A DNA stretch of 64,000 bases, taken from the NCBI GenBank assembly GCA_001270045.2, contig DF970668.1, forward strand, positions 124,001-188,000, written 5' to 3'. Positions 52,773-61,377 of this stretch are shown one piece after another; within the stretch, counting starts at the first letter, position 1, and each line of letters starts with the position of its first letter. The translations under genes were made by a program, and so were the position numbers. The notes beneath the pieces were generated by a model, which worked only from the letters and a program-made list of their open reading frames with translations, searched no databases and had not been told where the DNA came from. Source of the DNA: Bacteroidales bacterium 6E. GTDB lineage: Bacteria > Bacteroidota > Bacteroidia > Bacteroidales > Prolixibacteraceae.

Positions 52773-54173
52773 TTAAATTCCCGCGATTTCCCGAATCTGC
52801 CCAATCATCTTCATGGCCAGATCTTCAGCATCTTTCAGGGAAGGAGCTTCTGAATAAATTCGAATGATTGGTTCCGTATTTGATTTTCGGAGATGGACCC
52901 AGGAGTTGCTGAAATCGATCTTTACCCCATCGATGTCCGTGACCTTTTCATTAGAATATAATTCCTTGATCTGAAGCAGAATATTGTCGACATCAAAGCC
53001 GGCAGTCAGTTCAATCTTGTTCTTGGACATGAAATAATCGGGATAGGTTTTCCGTAATGCGGAAACGGCCGTACCCTTTTGGGCAAGATAACTCAGGAAA
53101 AGTGCCACACCCACCAGGGCATCCCGGCCATAATGGCTGGCAGGGTATATGATTCCCCCATTCCCTTCACCCCCGATGATGGCATTGGTTGCCTTCATTT
53201 TTTCGACCACGTTAACCTCACCGACGGCAGCCGCCTCATAGGTGCCACCATACCAGGCCGTGACATCGCGAAGTGCCCGGCTTGACGAAAGGTTGGAAAC
53301 GGTGTTCCCCGGAGTGTTTTGTAAAACATAGTCGGCTACTGCCACCAGGGTATATTCTTCGTTAAACAGGCGGCCATCTTCACAAATGATGGCCAGTCGG
53401 TCGACATCAGGATCAGTGACAAAGCCGACATCCACCTTACTGTTGCGGATTATTTCACAGGTTTCGGTCAGGTGTTCGGCCAGCGGTTCGGGATTATGGG
53501 CAAAGTGACCGGTCGGTTCACAGTTGATTTCAACAACATCCACCACACCCAGCGCCTTCAACAAGGCCGGAATTGCAATGCCACCCACCGAATTCACCGC
53601 ATCCACAGCCACCCGGAAACCAGCCTTACGGATCGCGACTGGATCGACAAGCTCAAGAGCCATGACCTGTTCGATATGTTTCTGGGTGTAATCCATCTCC
53701 GTGACTGATCCCAAGTCATCCACCTCAGCGAAAGTGAAATCTTCCGAAGAAGCCAGCTGCAATACCTTCTCCCCATCGGCAGCCGAGAGGAACTCACCTT
53801 TATGGTTCAGCAACTTCAATGCGTTCCATTGTTTTGGGTTATGACTTGCTGTCAGGATGATTCCGCCATCAGCCTTTTCACCGGCAACTGCCAGCTCGGT
53901 AGTCGGGGTAGTTGCGAGTCCGATATTCAACACATCACAGCCCATGCCCGTCAGCGTGGAAATCACGATAGAGCTGACCATTGGCCCGGAGATTCGGGCA
54001 TCTCGTCCTACCACAATCAAAGGTTTACCGGAAGACATGGAATGCTGGCAGGAATTCTTCACCCAGGCAGCATAAGCTGCAGTGAATTTTACGACATCAA
54101 GAGGACTGAGACCGGATCCGGGTTTTCCGCCAATGGTACCCCGAATGCCAGAAATAGATTTAATAAGTGCCAT
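52773..54173 (-). CDS. glmM: phosphoglucosamine mutase / phosphomannomutase family enzyme
   Basis: The Met at 54173 begins the usual 'MALIKSISGIRGTIGG'. A -7 box 22 bases upstream would put the transcript start inside the longer frame, supporting this choice. 466 residues with the phosphoserine loop 'ILTASHNPKQWNALKLL', metal loop 'FVTDPDVDRLAII' (D-x-D-x-D-R), sugar loop 'IGGEGNGGIIYP' and phosphate-binding 'RKSNTEPIIRIYSEA'. GlmM makes glucosamine 1-phosphate for cell-wall precursors; a phosphomannomutase or phosphoglucomutase role is the alternative. Confidence 0.88.
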   Translation of the reverse strand: MALIKSISGIRGTIGGKPGSGLSPLDVVKFTAAYAAWVKNSCQHSMSSGKPLIVVGRDARISGPMVSSIVISTLTGMGCDVLNIGLATTPTTELAVAGEKADGGIILTASHNPKQWNALKLLNHKGEFLSAADGEKVLQLASSEDFTFAEVDDLGSVTEMDYTQKHIEQVMALELVDPVAIRKAGFRVAVDAVNSVGGIAIPALLKALGVVDVVEINCEPTGHFAHNPEPLAEHLTETCEIIRNSKVDVGFVTDPDVDRLAIICEDGRLFNEEYTLVAVADYVLQNTPGNTVSNLSSSRALRDVTAWYGGTYEAAAVGEVNVVEKMKATNAIIGGEGNGGIIYPASHYGRDALVGVALFLSYLAQKGTAVSALRKTYPDYFMSKNKIELTAGFDVDNILLQIKELYSNEKVTDIDGVKIDFSNSWVHLRKSNTEPIIRIYSEAPSLKDAEDLAMKMIGQIREIAGI

Positions 54174-54194
54174 AGTTAGGATACATTTTGCGTC

Positions 54195-54202
54195 CAAAGG
54201 TA
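54195..54202 (-). promoter_or_regulatory. candidate -7 element of the glmM-like gene
   Basis: The minus strand reads TACCTTTG, an exact match, 22 bases before the ATG at 54173. A TTTG lies 23 bases further upstream, and TTTA at 18; neither spacing is ideal. Confidence 0.4.
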
Positions 54203-54257
54203 GGCAAGAAAATGGTTTTGTAAACCAAACTGAAGTGCAAAAAGAGGGGCTGTCCCA

Positions 54258-54911
54258 TCAAAGTTCATCCAACTCGGCCAATGTATCCTTCAGCTGATGG
54301 ATATAATTTCCATAGAGTTTACGGAATATGAAGCGAAACAAAAAATAGAGTGCAATGGTCAGCAGAACCAGGAAAACAATTCCGATCAGGAGAGTAAGGG
54401 GTTGCATTCTGACACCCGTATCGTAGCTTAGGACCCCTGTATAGTAACCGGCAATAAATCCGGTTCCTGAAGACAGAAGAAAAATGAACAGGGCAAAAGT
54501 GAATAGTCGCCTGTAGAATGACAGGATGCCAATGGTTTTTGTTAGGGTTTGCCGCAGGTTGCAGCTTTTACTGCACTGACGTCTGACTTTATTGTAACTG
54601 TAAAAGAACAACACGAAAAGAAGAATCAGTAACAAATTGACCCCCTGGTCCATGATCGTCACCCAATCCGGGATATTGGCATGGGCAGAAACGGCGTCAT
54701 TGGAGGAACGTATTGTCATATCCCAGATGTACATGGCCACAATGACCAGGAAAAGGATCAGGAGGCCCAGCCGGATATTTTTGTCAATCCGGTCCATCAG
54801 GCTGGAAGTCCTTTTCCCAAGGATTTCCCTGATTTTATTTTCGGAAAGTTCCTGGTTGGCTGCGTCAACCGAAACCTTGTTCCATGCTTTTTTTAGTTCG
54901 TTCAGATTCAT
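54258..54911 (-). CDS. membrane protein paired with the ECF sigma factor (possible anti-sigma)
   Basis: 217 residues. A cytoplasmic N-terminal segment of about 45 residues ('MNLNELKKAWNKVSVDAANQ') is followed by four membrane helices: about 47-66, 85-107, 133-157 and 170-195. There is no zinc anti-sigma H-x-x-x-C-x-x-C motif. It starts two bases after the sigma-factor stop, so translation is coupled. This position is typical of membrane anti-sigma factors or sigma-controlled membrane proteins; function beyond that is inference. Confidence 0.65.
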   Translation of the reverse strand: MNLNELKKAWNKVSVDAANQELSENKIREILGKRTSSLMDRIDKNIRLGLLILFLVIVAMYIWDMTIRSSNDAVSAHANIPDWVTIMDQGVNLLLILLFVLFFYSYNKVRRQCSKSCNLRQTLTKTIGILSFYRRLFTFALFIFLLSSGTGFIAGYYTGVLSYDTGVRMQPLTLLIGIVFLVLLTIALYFLFRFIFRKLYGNYIHQLKDTLAELDEL

Positions 54912-54913
54912 GG

Positions 54914-55405
54914 TTATTCTTCTTCGGACGACATCATCAATTTCAGTTTCTTCTTAATCCGGTTCATTTTCACACGCACATAATTTTGTGTAATACCGGT
55001 AATGTCAGCGATTTCCTCATAACTCTTCTCTTCGAGAAAAAGCAATATGATCGACTTCTCGATACCTGTCAGTCGCGAAACGGCATCTTTCAGCAACCTG
55101 AGATGTTCTTCCGTTTCGGTACTGGAGATATCTTCGGCAAACTGGTAGTTATGAATGGAAAGGGGAGTTCGGTCGGGTTGCCTCTTTTGTTTTTTGAAAG
55201 AGGTTATGGCGGTATTCAGTGCGACCCGGTACATCCAGGTAGTAAACTTTGATTCGTTTCGGAAAGAGGGGTATGATTTCCACAGTTGGGCCAATATTTC
55301 CTGGACCATGTCATTGCGGTCTTCTTCATCGTCGCAGTAAATGCTGCAGACTTTATGAATAATTCCCTGGTTTCTCTTTACTATTTCAAGAAATTCCTTT
55401 TCCAT
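54914..55405 (-). CDS. ECF-type RNA polymerase sigma factor
   Basis: 163 residues. Region 2 includes 'DMVQEILAQLWKSYPSFRNE' and 'FTTWMYRVALNTAI'; region 4 is a helix-turn-helix, 'SYEEIADITGITQNYVRVKM' with 'NRIKKKLKLM' after it. Length and two-domain layout fit ECF (sigma-70 group IV) factors. The next gene, two bases on, encodes a four-helix membrane protein that may hold the factor at the membrane until a signal arrives. Confidence 0.92.
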   Translation of the reverse strand: MEKEFLEIVKRNQGIIHKVCSIYCDDEEDRNDMVQEILAQLWKSYPSFRNESKFTTWMYRVALNTAITSFKKQKRQPDRTPLSIHNYQFAEDISSTETEEHLRLLKDAVSRLTGIEKSIILLFLEEKSYEEIADITGITQNYVRVKMNRIKKKLKLMMSSEEE

Positions 55406-55463
55406 TCCGGAATCATTAGTATTGAAAAATCCAGGGAATTACAACTTGTGTTCGCGCTGACGA

Positions 55464-56753
55464 TTACTTCATTTTCAAAAAGTTCACTTCAGGAGGTGAA
55501 AGGAAGCGCCATTTGCCACGCGGTATATTCTTTTTGGTCAGTCCGGCATAGGAAACCCGGTCGAGGGCCTTCACCCTGTATCCCAAAGTTTCAAAGATTC
55601 TGCGAACGATACGGTTCCTACCTGAATGAATTTCGATGCCGACCACATTTTTGTCCTGTCCTTCAACGAAACTGATGGCATCGGCGGCAATCATACCATC
55701 CTCGAGTTCAATCCCGTCCCCAATTTTCTGAATATCGTTAACCGACACGCTTTTGTCGAGCGTTACCTGATAAACTTTCTGTACCTGATGGGAAGGATGG
55801 GAAAGCCTCTTGGCAAGGTCTCCGTCATTGGTGAACAACAACAATCCGGTGGTATTCCGGTCGAGTCGTCCAACGGGGTAAACCCTTTCCTGGCAGGCAT
55901 CCTTTACGAGGTCCATCACGGTATGGGTGGCGTGGGGATCATCGGTGGTAGTGACAAAATCCTTGGGCTTGTTCAGCAAAAGGTAAACCTTTCTTTCCGG
56001 GGTAATCAAACGGCCATCGAAGCGAACTTCGTCATCGGGCGAAACTTTGGTGCCCAACTCGGTGACAATCTGACCATTGATGGTGACAACCCCTGCAGAA
56101 ATATATGTATCTGCCTCTCGGCGAGAGCAAATGCCTGCATTGGAGATAAACCGGTTCAACCGGATCAGATCGCCTTTGGCTTCCTGCATTTTCGATGAAG
56201 ACTTTCGGCCGGAATTATCGCGTAAGGGTCGATGGTCTGAAGGATAACCCAGTTCTTTCAGCAACTCGCCTTTTGAGGGTCGTCTTGCATTTTGGAGAAC
56301 CAGTTTCTTGGGTCCGCTTTCTTTTCTGTTTTCTCTTGGAAATCTTTCGGTACGGGTGCGTTGGCCAAACTTCTGTTCCCTGTCAAACCGTCCGCTCTCG
56401 GAGCTTCTGCGTTCAAATCGGCCTTCACTGTCTCTTGTGGCTGGTCTTCTGCCACCGAATCCTGAATCTTGTGAACGTCCCGGGGACTTTCTTCCCTGAT
56501 ATCCGCCTTCTTGGTCACGGCCAGGGGATCTTCTACCCTGAAAGCCGCCTTCCTGGTCACGTCCGGGAGACCTTCTTCCCTGGAATCCTCCTTCCTGATC
56601 CCGGCCGGGGCCTGGTCTGCCCTGTGATCTGCCTCCGAATGAAGGCCTTCTACCCTGGCGGTCCTGTCCCTGACGGTCAGCACCCTGACGTCCGCCCGAG
56701 GGTGTTCGCTGCCTGTCGCCTCCCGGCCGGCTGCTTCTGTTTTCTCTTCTCAT
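55464..56753 (-). CDS. rluB: RluB/RsuA-type rRNA pseudouridine synthase with Arg/Gly-rich repeat extension
   Basis: 429 residues, nearly twice the core family length because of a low-complexity N-terminus (about 1-185) rich in Arg, Gly, Gln, Ser and Asp. Residues 51-106 are four copies of a 14-residue unit (consensus R-D-Q-E-G-G-F-Q-G-R-R-S-P-G). After it come an S4 RNA-binding domain ('IRLNRFISNAGICSRREADT', about 195-245) and the synthase domain with catalytic Asp in 'VYPVGRLDRNTTGLLLFTND'. It modifies 23S or 16S rRNA uridines. The extension may add nonspecific RNA affinity or drive condensate-like behaviour; that is inference. Confidence 0.88.
   Translation of the reverse strand: MRRENRSSRPGGDRQRTPSGGRQGADRQGQDRQGRRPSFGGRSQGRPGPGRDQEGGFQGRRSPGRDQEGGFQGRRSPGRDQEGGYQGRKSPGRSQDSGFGGRRPATRDSEGRFERRSSESGRFDREQKFGQRTRTERFPRENRKESGPKKLVLQNARRPSKGELLKELGYPSDHRPLRDNSGRKSSSKMQEAKGDLIRLNRFISNAGICSRREADTYISAGVVTINGQIVTELGTKVSPDDEVRFDGRLITPERKVYLLLNKPKDFVTTTDDPHATHTVMDLVKDACQERVYPVGRLDRNTTGLLLFTNDGDLAKRLSHPSHQVQKVYQVTLDKSVSVNDIQKIGDGIELEDGMIAADAISFVEGQDKNVVGIEIHSGRNRIVRRIFETLGYRVKALDRVSYAGLTKKNIPRGKWRFLSPPEVNFLKMK
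56436..56603 (-). repeat. 42-bp in-frame tandem repeat inside the pseudouridine synthase gene
   Basis: Four copies of a 42-base unit encode the 14-residue repeat at residues 51-106. Copies one to three are nearly identical; the fourth is diverged. Copy number could vary between strains by slippage without breaking the frame. Confidence 0.8.
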
Positions 56754-56887
56754 GAATAATTGTATGTATAATATCGATGCAAATTTCGCAAAAAAAAGAG
56801 ATGTAAACCATTCACTCTCAAAATTAATTGGATACCAGTGTAATTACGTTCACCAAGATTTAACAAATGGGATAAAAGATAAATTCA

Positions 56888-56895
56888 TATTTTTG
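56888..56895 (+). promoter_or_regulatory. candidate -7 element of the AIM24-family gene
   Basis: TATTTTTG matches TAnnTTTG exactly, 15 bases before the ATG at 56911. No -33 TTTG is seen at the expected distance. Confidence 0.35.
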
Positions 56896-56910
56896 TCAGA
56901 TCAATAAAAC

Positions 56911-57690
56911 ATGTATCCTATGCAGTCGCACGAAATTGATTATAAGATTATTGGAGAAGGGATCCAGCTAGTGGAAGTAGAGCTCGATCCCGGTGAGACC
57001 GTCATTGCCGAAGCCGGTGCCATGATGTACATGGAAGATGGCATTACCTTCACGGCCAAGATGGGTGACGGATCCAATCCAGGGGCAGGGCTCTTCGACA
57101 AACTGCTGGCGGCCGGTTCAAGGGTGATTACAGGGGAATCGCTTTTCATCACCCACTTCACCAACCAGGGATGGGGCAAGCGTAAGCTGGCATTTGCCGC
57201 ACCCTATCCGGGCACCATTGTTCCCCTCGACCTGAAAGAATACCGGGGTGAGGTCATTGTACAGAAAGATGCTTTCCTGTGTGCAGCCCTGGGTACCAAA
57301 ATCAGCATCACCTTTAACCGCCGTCTGGGTGCAGGATTTTTTGGAGGCGAAGGATTTATCCTCCAGAAGCTTCAAGGTGATGGCAAGGCATTTGTTCATG
57401 CAGGCGGCACCGTAGTGGAAAGACAACTCAACAACGAAGTACTCAGGGTGGATACCGGATGCATAGTGGGATTCGAACCCCAGATTGAATACAGCATAGA
57501 ACAATCAGGCGGTTTGCGGTCCATGGTCTTCGGGGGTGAAGGAATATTCCTGGCCACCCTTAGGGGAACCGGCAAGGTATGGCTCCAGAGCATGCCGATA
57601 GGGAAACTGATCAGCAGGCTGTCGGTGTTTGGTCCGAATACCCGCAAGGAGGGTGGTAGCGGCCTATTGGGCAAGTTGCTTGAAAGTTGA
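56911..57690 (+). CDS. AIM24 / TIGR00266-family protein
   Basis: 259 residues, no signal peptide. Family marks are '[20 protein letters not shown]', '[20 protein letters not shown]' and '[20 protein letters not shown]', the double beta-sandwich of the tryptophan RNA-binding-attenuator-like AIM24 fold. The molecular role of bacterial members is not established. It is single, with its own promoter candidate and a strong hairpin after it. Confidence 0.88.
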   Translation: MYPMQSHEIDYKIIGEGIQLVEVELDPGETVIAEAGAMMYMEDGITFTAKMGDGSNPGAGLFDKLLAAGSRVITGESLFITHFTNQGWGKRKLAFAAPYPGTIVPLDLKEYRGEVIVQKDAFLCAALGTKISITFNRRLGAGFFGGEGFILQKLQGDGKAFVHAGGTVVERQLNNEVLRVDTGCIVGFEPQIEYSIEQSGGLRSMVFGGEGIFLATLRGTGKVWLQSMPIGKLISRLSVFGPNTRKEGGSGLLGKLLES

Positions 57691-57728
57691 TCAATCTTGT
57701 AATAACATTATACAAATGAACAGATTCC

Positions 57729-57758
57729 ATTCCCCGGCATCACAGATGACCGGGGAAT
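57729..57758 (+). terminator. hairpin after the AIM24-family gene
   Basis: ATTCCCCGG (57729-57737) pairs perfectly with CCGGGGAAT (57750-57758). Inside it CATC pairs with GATG around an ACA loop, with one bulged A. The stem is very stable, but only a short T-run follows, and the next ATG is 20 bases away. It may end transcription or limit readthrough into the glycosyltransferase gene. Confidence 0.55.
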
Positions 57759-57778
57759 ATGTTTGAAAATTGTCTGGC

Positions 57779-59251
57779 ATGACAAATATCTCTTTGAGTT
57801 TCCTAAACAATAACCGCAAAATATTCTTATTCTATATCCTGCTTGCGGTCATTTTAAGACTGCCCAGCTTTTCCATCAGTGTCATGGACCATGATGAATC
57901 GACCTACCTGATCATGGGAGCCGACATGCTTGATGGGAGGGAACTTTACAGTGACATTACCGACACCAAACCTGCCGGGATATTCCTGATCTACGCCTTT
58001 ATGCAACTGATCACGGGATATTCACTTTTCTTGAAACGTCTTTTGGTGGCAGTCCTTGTGGGGGCTTCCGGTTACCTGATGCACAGGCTTTCAATCTCGC
58101 TGTTCAGGGAAAAAAATCCTGCCTTGGCCTCCGGAATCATTTACATCCTTTTTACCTCGACATGGGAGTATTTTGGAATTTCCCCCAACACGGAACTGTT
58201 CTTCAACTTTTTCACTATCAGTGGAACCATTCTTTTGCTGAAACCACACAAGAAATGGTATTTTTCGGCTGGCATCCTGCTGGGGATGGGCTTCATGATC
58301 AAATACCTGATGCTGTTCGATGTATTGGCGGTTGCCGGATTCCTTTTTGTCAGGGAGCATGTGCAAGAGCGGAAATTTTTCAGCCTCAAAATTTTCAAGC
58401 CCTATTTTCTGGCAGGGTTAGGCTTTTCCAATCCATTCGGATTGGCCCATCTTGGCTTCTGGCTGAATGGCAATTATGCAGATTTCCATTTTGTCACCTA
58501 CGATTTGGTCGGGAATTACAATGATGATGCTTCCCTGAAAGATTATATCATCATGCTGTTCGACTTCGCAGGCAGGTTCCTGCCTTTAACCATCCTCTTC
58601 TTTTACGTCATGCTCTCGGGTAAAACCCCATTCGAAAAGTGGCATAAACCGTTTTTTGCAGTCTGGATGACATTCATCCTTCTGGCCATGTATTTGCCTG
58701 GCAAGGGATTTACCCATTATACCATGCAGCTCATGGTTCCGATGAGCCTTGTCGCAGGGATGTTCTATCACCCTCAAATGTTATCGGCTCCCCGAATGGC
58801 TGCCATATACAAGGGGAAACCGGCACTATGGGCCGGAGTCGGCATTATTGTCACTGTTCTCGCCATCAACATCCACAAGAACTGGTTTCAGACCGACTAT
58901 CCCAAGGAGGTTGCGGAATACCTTGAGGACAACATGAAACCCGACGAGACCGTCTATACAGGGAACTATCGGCATATCATCTATTACCTGCTCCGGCAAA
59001 ACAGTCCGACCAAATATGTCCACCCTACTATCCTGACCACCGAACTTGGAAAGGCCTTCAGGGTGAATAGTCTTCAGGAAATCAGAAAAATACTGGCCAG
59101 GAAACCCTCCTATGTAATCATTGAGAAAAGTTATCCGGCACTGGAAAGGGAGATCCGTTCATCCTATATTGCCGACACCACCTTCAGGAATCAACAGATC
59201 AGGATTTTCAAAAGGATTTCGAAAGCCATGATACCAAAAAAAACTAAATGA
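57779..59251 (+). CDS. ArnT/PMT-like (GT39/GT83-type) membrane glycosyltransferase
   Basis: The ATG at 57779 is chosen over a TTG three codons earlier. 490 residues with roughly 10-12 membrane helices. The first periplasmic loop carries acidic residues in 'VMDHDESTYLIMGADMLDGR' and 'DITDTKPAGIFLIYAF', as in the Asp/Glu catalytic loop of lipid-linked-sugar transferases. A periplasmic C-terminal domain follows ('NMKPDETVYTGNYRHIIYYL'). It would move a sugar from a polyprenyl carrier to lipid A, protein or glycan. Its last eight bases overlap the convergent dGTPase gene. Confidence 0.82.
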   Translation: MTNISLSFLNNNRKIFLFYILLAVILRLPSFSISVMDHDESTYLIMGADMLDGRELYSDITDTKPAGIFLIYAFMQLITGYSLFLKRLLVAVLVGASGYLMHRLSISLFREKNPALASGIIYILFTSTWEYFGISPNTELFFNFFTISGTILLLKPHKKWYFSAGILLGMGFMIKYLMLFDVLAVAGFLFVREHVQERKFFSLKIFKPYFLAGLGFSNPFGLAHLGFWLNGNYADFHFVTYDLVGNYNDDASLKDYIIMLFDFAGRFLPLTILFFYVMLSGKTPFEKWHKPFFAVWMTFILLAMYLPGKGFTHYTMQLMVPMSLVAGMFYHPQMLSAPRMAAIYKGKPALWAGVGIIVTVLAINIHKNWFQTDYPKEVAEYLEDNMKPDETVYTGNYRHIIYYLLRQNSPTKYVHPTILTTELGKAFRVNSLQEIRKILARKPSYVIIEKSYPALEREIRSSYIADTTFRNQQIRIFKRISKAMIPKKTK

Positions 59252-60584
59252 TTTCGGGCAGGCTGATCCCTTTGATCTTTCGGTAAAGATCCAGGGCATA
59301 GACATCCGTCATGCCTGAAATGAAATCAACGATCGATTGTATCCGGTCATATACAGATTCCCCGGAGGGCCGGTACTGGCCTGGGATAAGGAAGATTATT
59401 TTCTCGCTGAGGGGATTGGTAGGCTTCAATATTGCATTGCAGAATTCATCCATTAGGGTACCGATGATCTTGTAACCGGCGATCTCGATTTCTACCACCG
59501 TTTTGTGGTTATAAATCCTTGACACGGACACCTCCTGTACTTTCTTCATGGCCTGACCGATGGGCGCTGAAACCCGCTTCATCAGGGAACCCGTGAATTC
59601 ACCCTGCATGATCTCATCATGATGTGATTCAAAGACCTGAAAGCAAGCACTGGCCAACTTACCAATAACTCCGGCCCTAAGGTAGCTGATCTGTTCGTGT
59701 GGATCGGTAACCTCATCAAGGGTCTTGTTGATGGAATCGATGAGATTGACATCAGATCCTAAATGAAAATTCATAAAGAGTTCACGGGTTTCCTCAATTC
59801 CAAGAATACCTAATTTATAGGCATCCTCCACATCCATGACCTGATAACAAATATCATCTGCCGCTTCGACCAGATAAACAAGCGGGTGACGGGCAAAATG
59901 GAGAGGATTGTCCGATAACATGGGGATTCCCAATTCTTCAGCCATATGTACCCACAACCTTTTTTCGCTCTGGAAGAAGCCAAACTTTTGCCGGGTGGCC
60001 GCAAGCGACTCAAAAGGATATTTTACGATGCTGGCTAATGTAGAATAGGTCAGGGCAAATCCACCCTCCCTCTTCCCATGAAAAGCGTGTGTTAGCAACC
60101 TGAATGCATTGGCATTCCCGTCGAAATGGGTAAAATCCTTCCATTGTGCTGGTGTCATCTCTTTTTGCATTGAACGACCATTCCCATGCGTAAAGTAATT
60201 GGAGATCGCCGATTCACCCGAATGTCCAAAAGGAGGGTTACCCATGTCATGGGCAAGGCAACCGGCAGATACCACTGCTCCCAGGCTGCCCATCAACATG
60301 GGATCACTGAGAATGCCCTGGCGGAACAGAAACTCCGCCAAGCGGTTACCAAGGGATCGGCCCACACTGGCAACCTCAAGGGTATGGGTCAGCCTGTTGT
60401 GCACAAAGATCTTTCCCGGCAGGGGAAAAACCTGTGTCTTGTTCTGCATCCTGCGGAAAGCCGCCGAGAAAATGATGCGGTCGTAATCGCGCTGAAACTG
60501 GCTACGGTCATCTTCAGGAAGGCTGGTAGGCCTTTCGCCCTGCCCCAACCGTCGGGTCGACAAAAGCTGATCCCAATTCATCAT
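59244..60584 (-). CDS. dgt: dGTP triphosphohydrolase (HD domain)
   Basis: 446 residues. N-terminal 'DYDRIIFSAAFRRMQNKTQV', then HD-domain ligands in 'HNRLTHTLEVASVGRSLGNR' (His), 'CLAHDMGNPPFGHSGE' (His-Asp) and 'YLVEAADDICYQVMDVEDAY' (Asp). This is the Dgt layout: it removes triphosphate from dGTP and so controls dNTP pools, a reaction also used in phage defence by some relatives. Either of two adjacent Mets could start it. It runs in the same direction as, and 41 bases downstream of, the metallopeptidase gene. Confidence 0.93.
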   Translation of the reverse strand: MMNWDQLLSTRRLGQGERPTSLPEDDRSQFQRDYDRIIFSAAFRRMQNKTQVFPLPGKIFVHNRLTHTLEVASVGRSLGNRLAEFLFRQGILSDPMLMGSLGAVVSAGCLAHDMGNPPFGHSGESAISNYFTHGNGRSMQKEMTPAQWKDFTHFDGNANAFRLLTHAFHGKREGGFALTYSTLASIVKYPFESLAATRQKFGFFQSEKRLWVHMAEELGIPMLSDNPLHFARHPLVYLVEAADDICYQVMDVEDAYKLGILGIEETRELFMNFHLGSDVNLIDSINKTLDEVTDPHEQISYLRAGVIGKLASACFQVFESHHDEIMQGEFTGSLMKRVSAPIGQAMKKVQEVSVSRIYNHKTVVEIEIAGYKIIGTLMDEFCNAILKPTNPLSEKIIFLIPGQYRPSGESVYDRIQSIVDFISGMTDVYALDLYRKIKGISLPEII

Positions 60585-60625
60585 GACAAATATTTAGGGG
60601 CTAAAATAGTTATTCTGAAGTCGAA

Positions 60626-61339
60626 TCAAGGCATTCCGTGGACGGAATATTTCTTCATTTCACGGGTCAGGATTCCTGCGCGGCCTTCAGTGACTGAATC
60701 AAGCATAGTCCAGAAAGCAGGACTGTGATTCTTTACCTTGGTGTGAACCAGTTCGTGTAACAAAACGTAATCGATCAGGTGATCGGGAAGTTTCATTAGA
60801 TGAAGATTCAGGCTGATGTTATTGTGCGAAGAGCAACTGCCCCAATTCGACCGGTTATCACGGATGGTAATGCGGTTATACGAAAACCCATGCAAGGCAG
60901 CAAGCTCGGCAAGTCTTCCCGGAAGATAAGCCCTGGCCTCCCAGCGGTAGACCGACACCATTACCCTGTTGACTGCCTCATGTAACTCAGGTTCAGAACC
61001 CTCAAAAATTTCAGGATAAGAGAGAAAAATTTCAAACTTCTTCTGTTTCACGGAAAACTTCTCCCCCTCACTTCGGAAATTAATCGTGTGGAAACGTGTC
61101 CTTACAGACGTGCCAGGCTGATATGCTGTTGAACCTAATGTATATTTCCTTTGTTGTTTGATTATCCAGTCGGCATTTTTACCGGCGAAGTCAGCTGCTT
61201 CCCTGAAGGATACGTAATCCGGAAACGAAACCATCACCTTCCGGTTCGACCTTACGGAAAGCTTGATCCTTTTGGAGCGACTGGATTGTGAAAGGGTGAC
61301 TTTTCCTATACCTGGTAACAGAACAACTTTGAGCGGCAT
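60626..61339 (-). CDS. YgjP/WLM-like zinc metallopeptidase (DUF45, M48-related)
   Basis: 237 residues, no signal peptide. Family marks are 'SIKLSVRSNRKVMVSFPDYV'-like strands near the N-terminus, 'RITIRDNRSNWGSCSSHNNI', the zinc motif H-E-L-V-H in 'IDYVLLHELVHTKVKNHSPA' and the following Phe-Trp. These cytoplasmic minigluzincin-like proteins are widespread, with poorly known substrates. It is divergent from the gene at 61378, only 38 bases away. Confidence 0.88.
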   Translation of the reverse strand: MPLKVVLLPGIGKVTLSQSSRSKRIKLSVRSNRKVMVSFPDYVSFREAADFAGKNADWIIKQQRKYTLGSTAYQPGTSVRTRFHTINFRSEGEKFSVKQKKFEIFLSYPEIFEGSEPELHEAVNRVMVSVYRWEARAYLPGRLAELAALHGFSYNRITIRDNRSNWGSCSSHNNISLNLHLMKLPDHLIDYVLLHELVHTKVKNHSPAFWTMLDSVTEGRAGILTREMKKYSVHGMP

Positions 61340-61363
61340 TCGTATATACTAAAAATAACTAAT

Positions 61364-61371
61364 CAAATATA
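61364..61371 (-). promoter_or_regulatory. candidate -7 element of the YgjP-like gene
   Basis: The minus strand reads TATATTTG, an exact match, 25 bases before the ATG. A TTTG 17 bases upstream falls inside the divergent gene. The 38-base spacer must serve both directions. Confidence 0.4.
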
Positions 61372-61377
61372 TCAATT

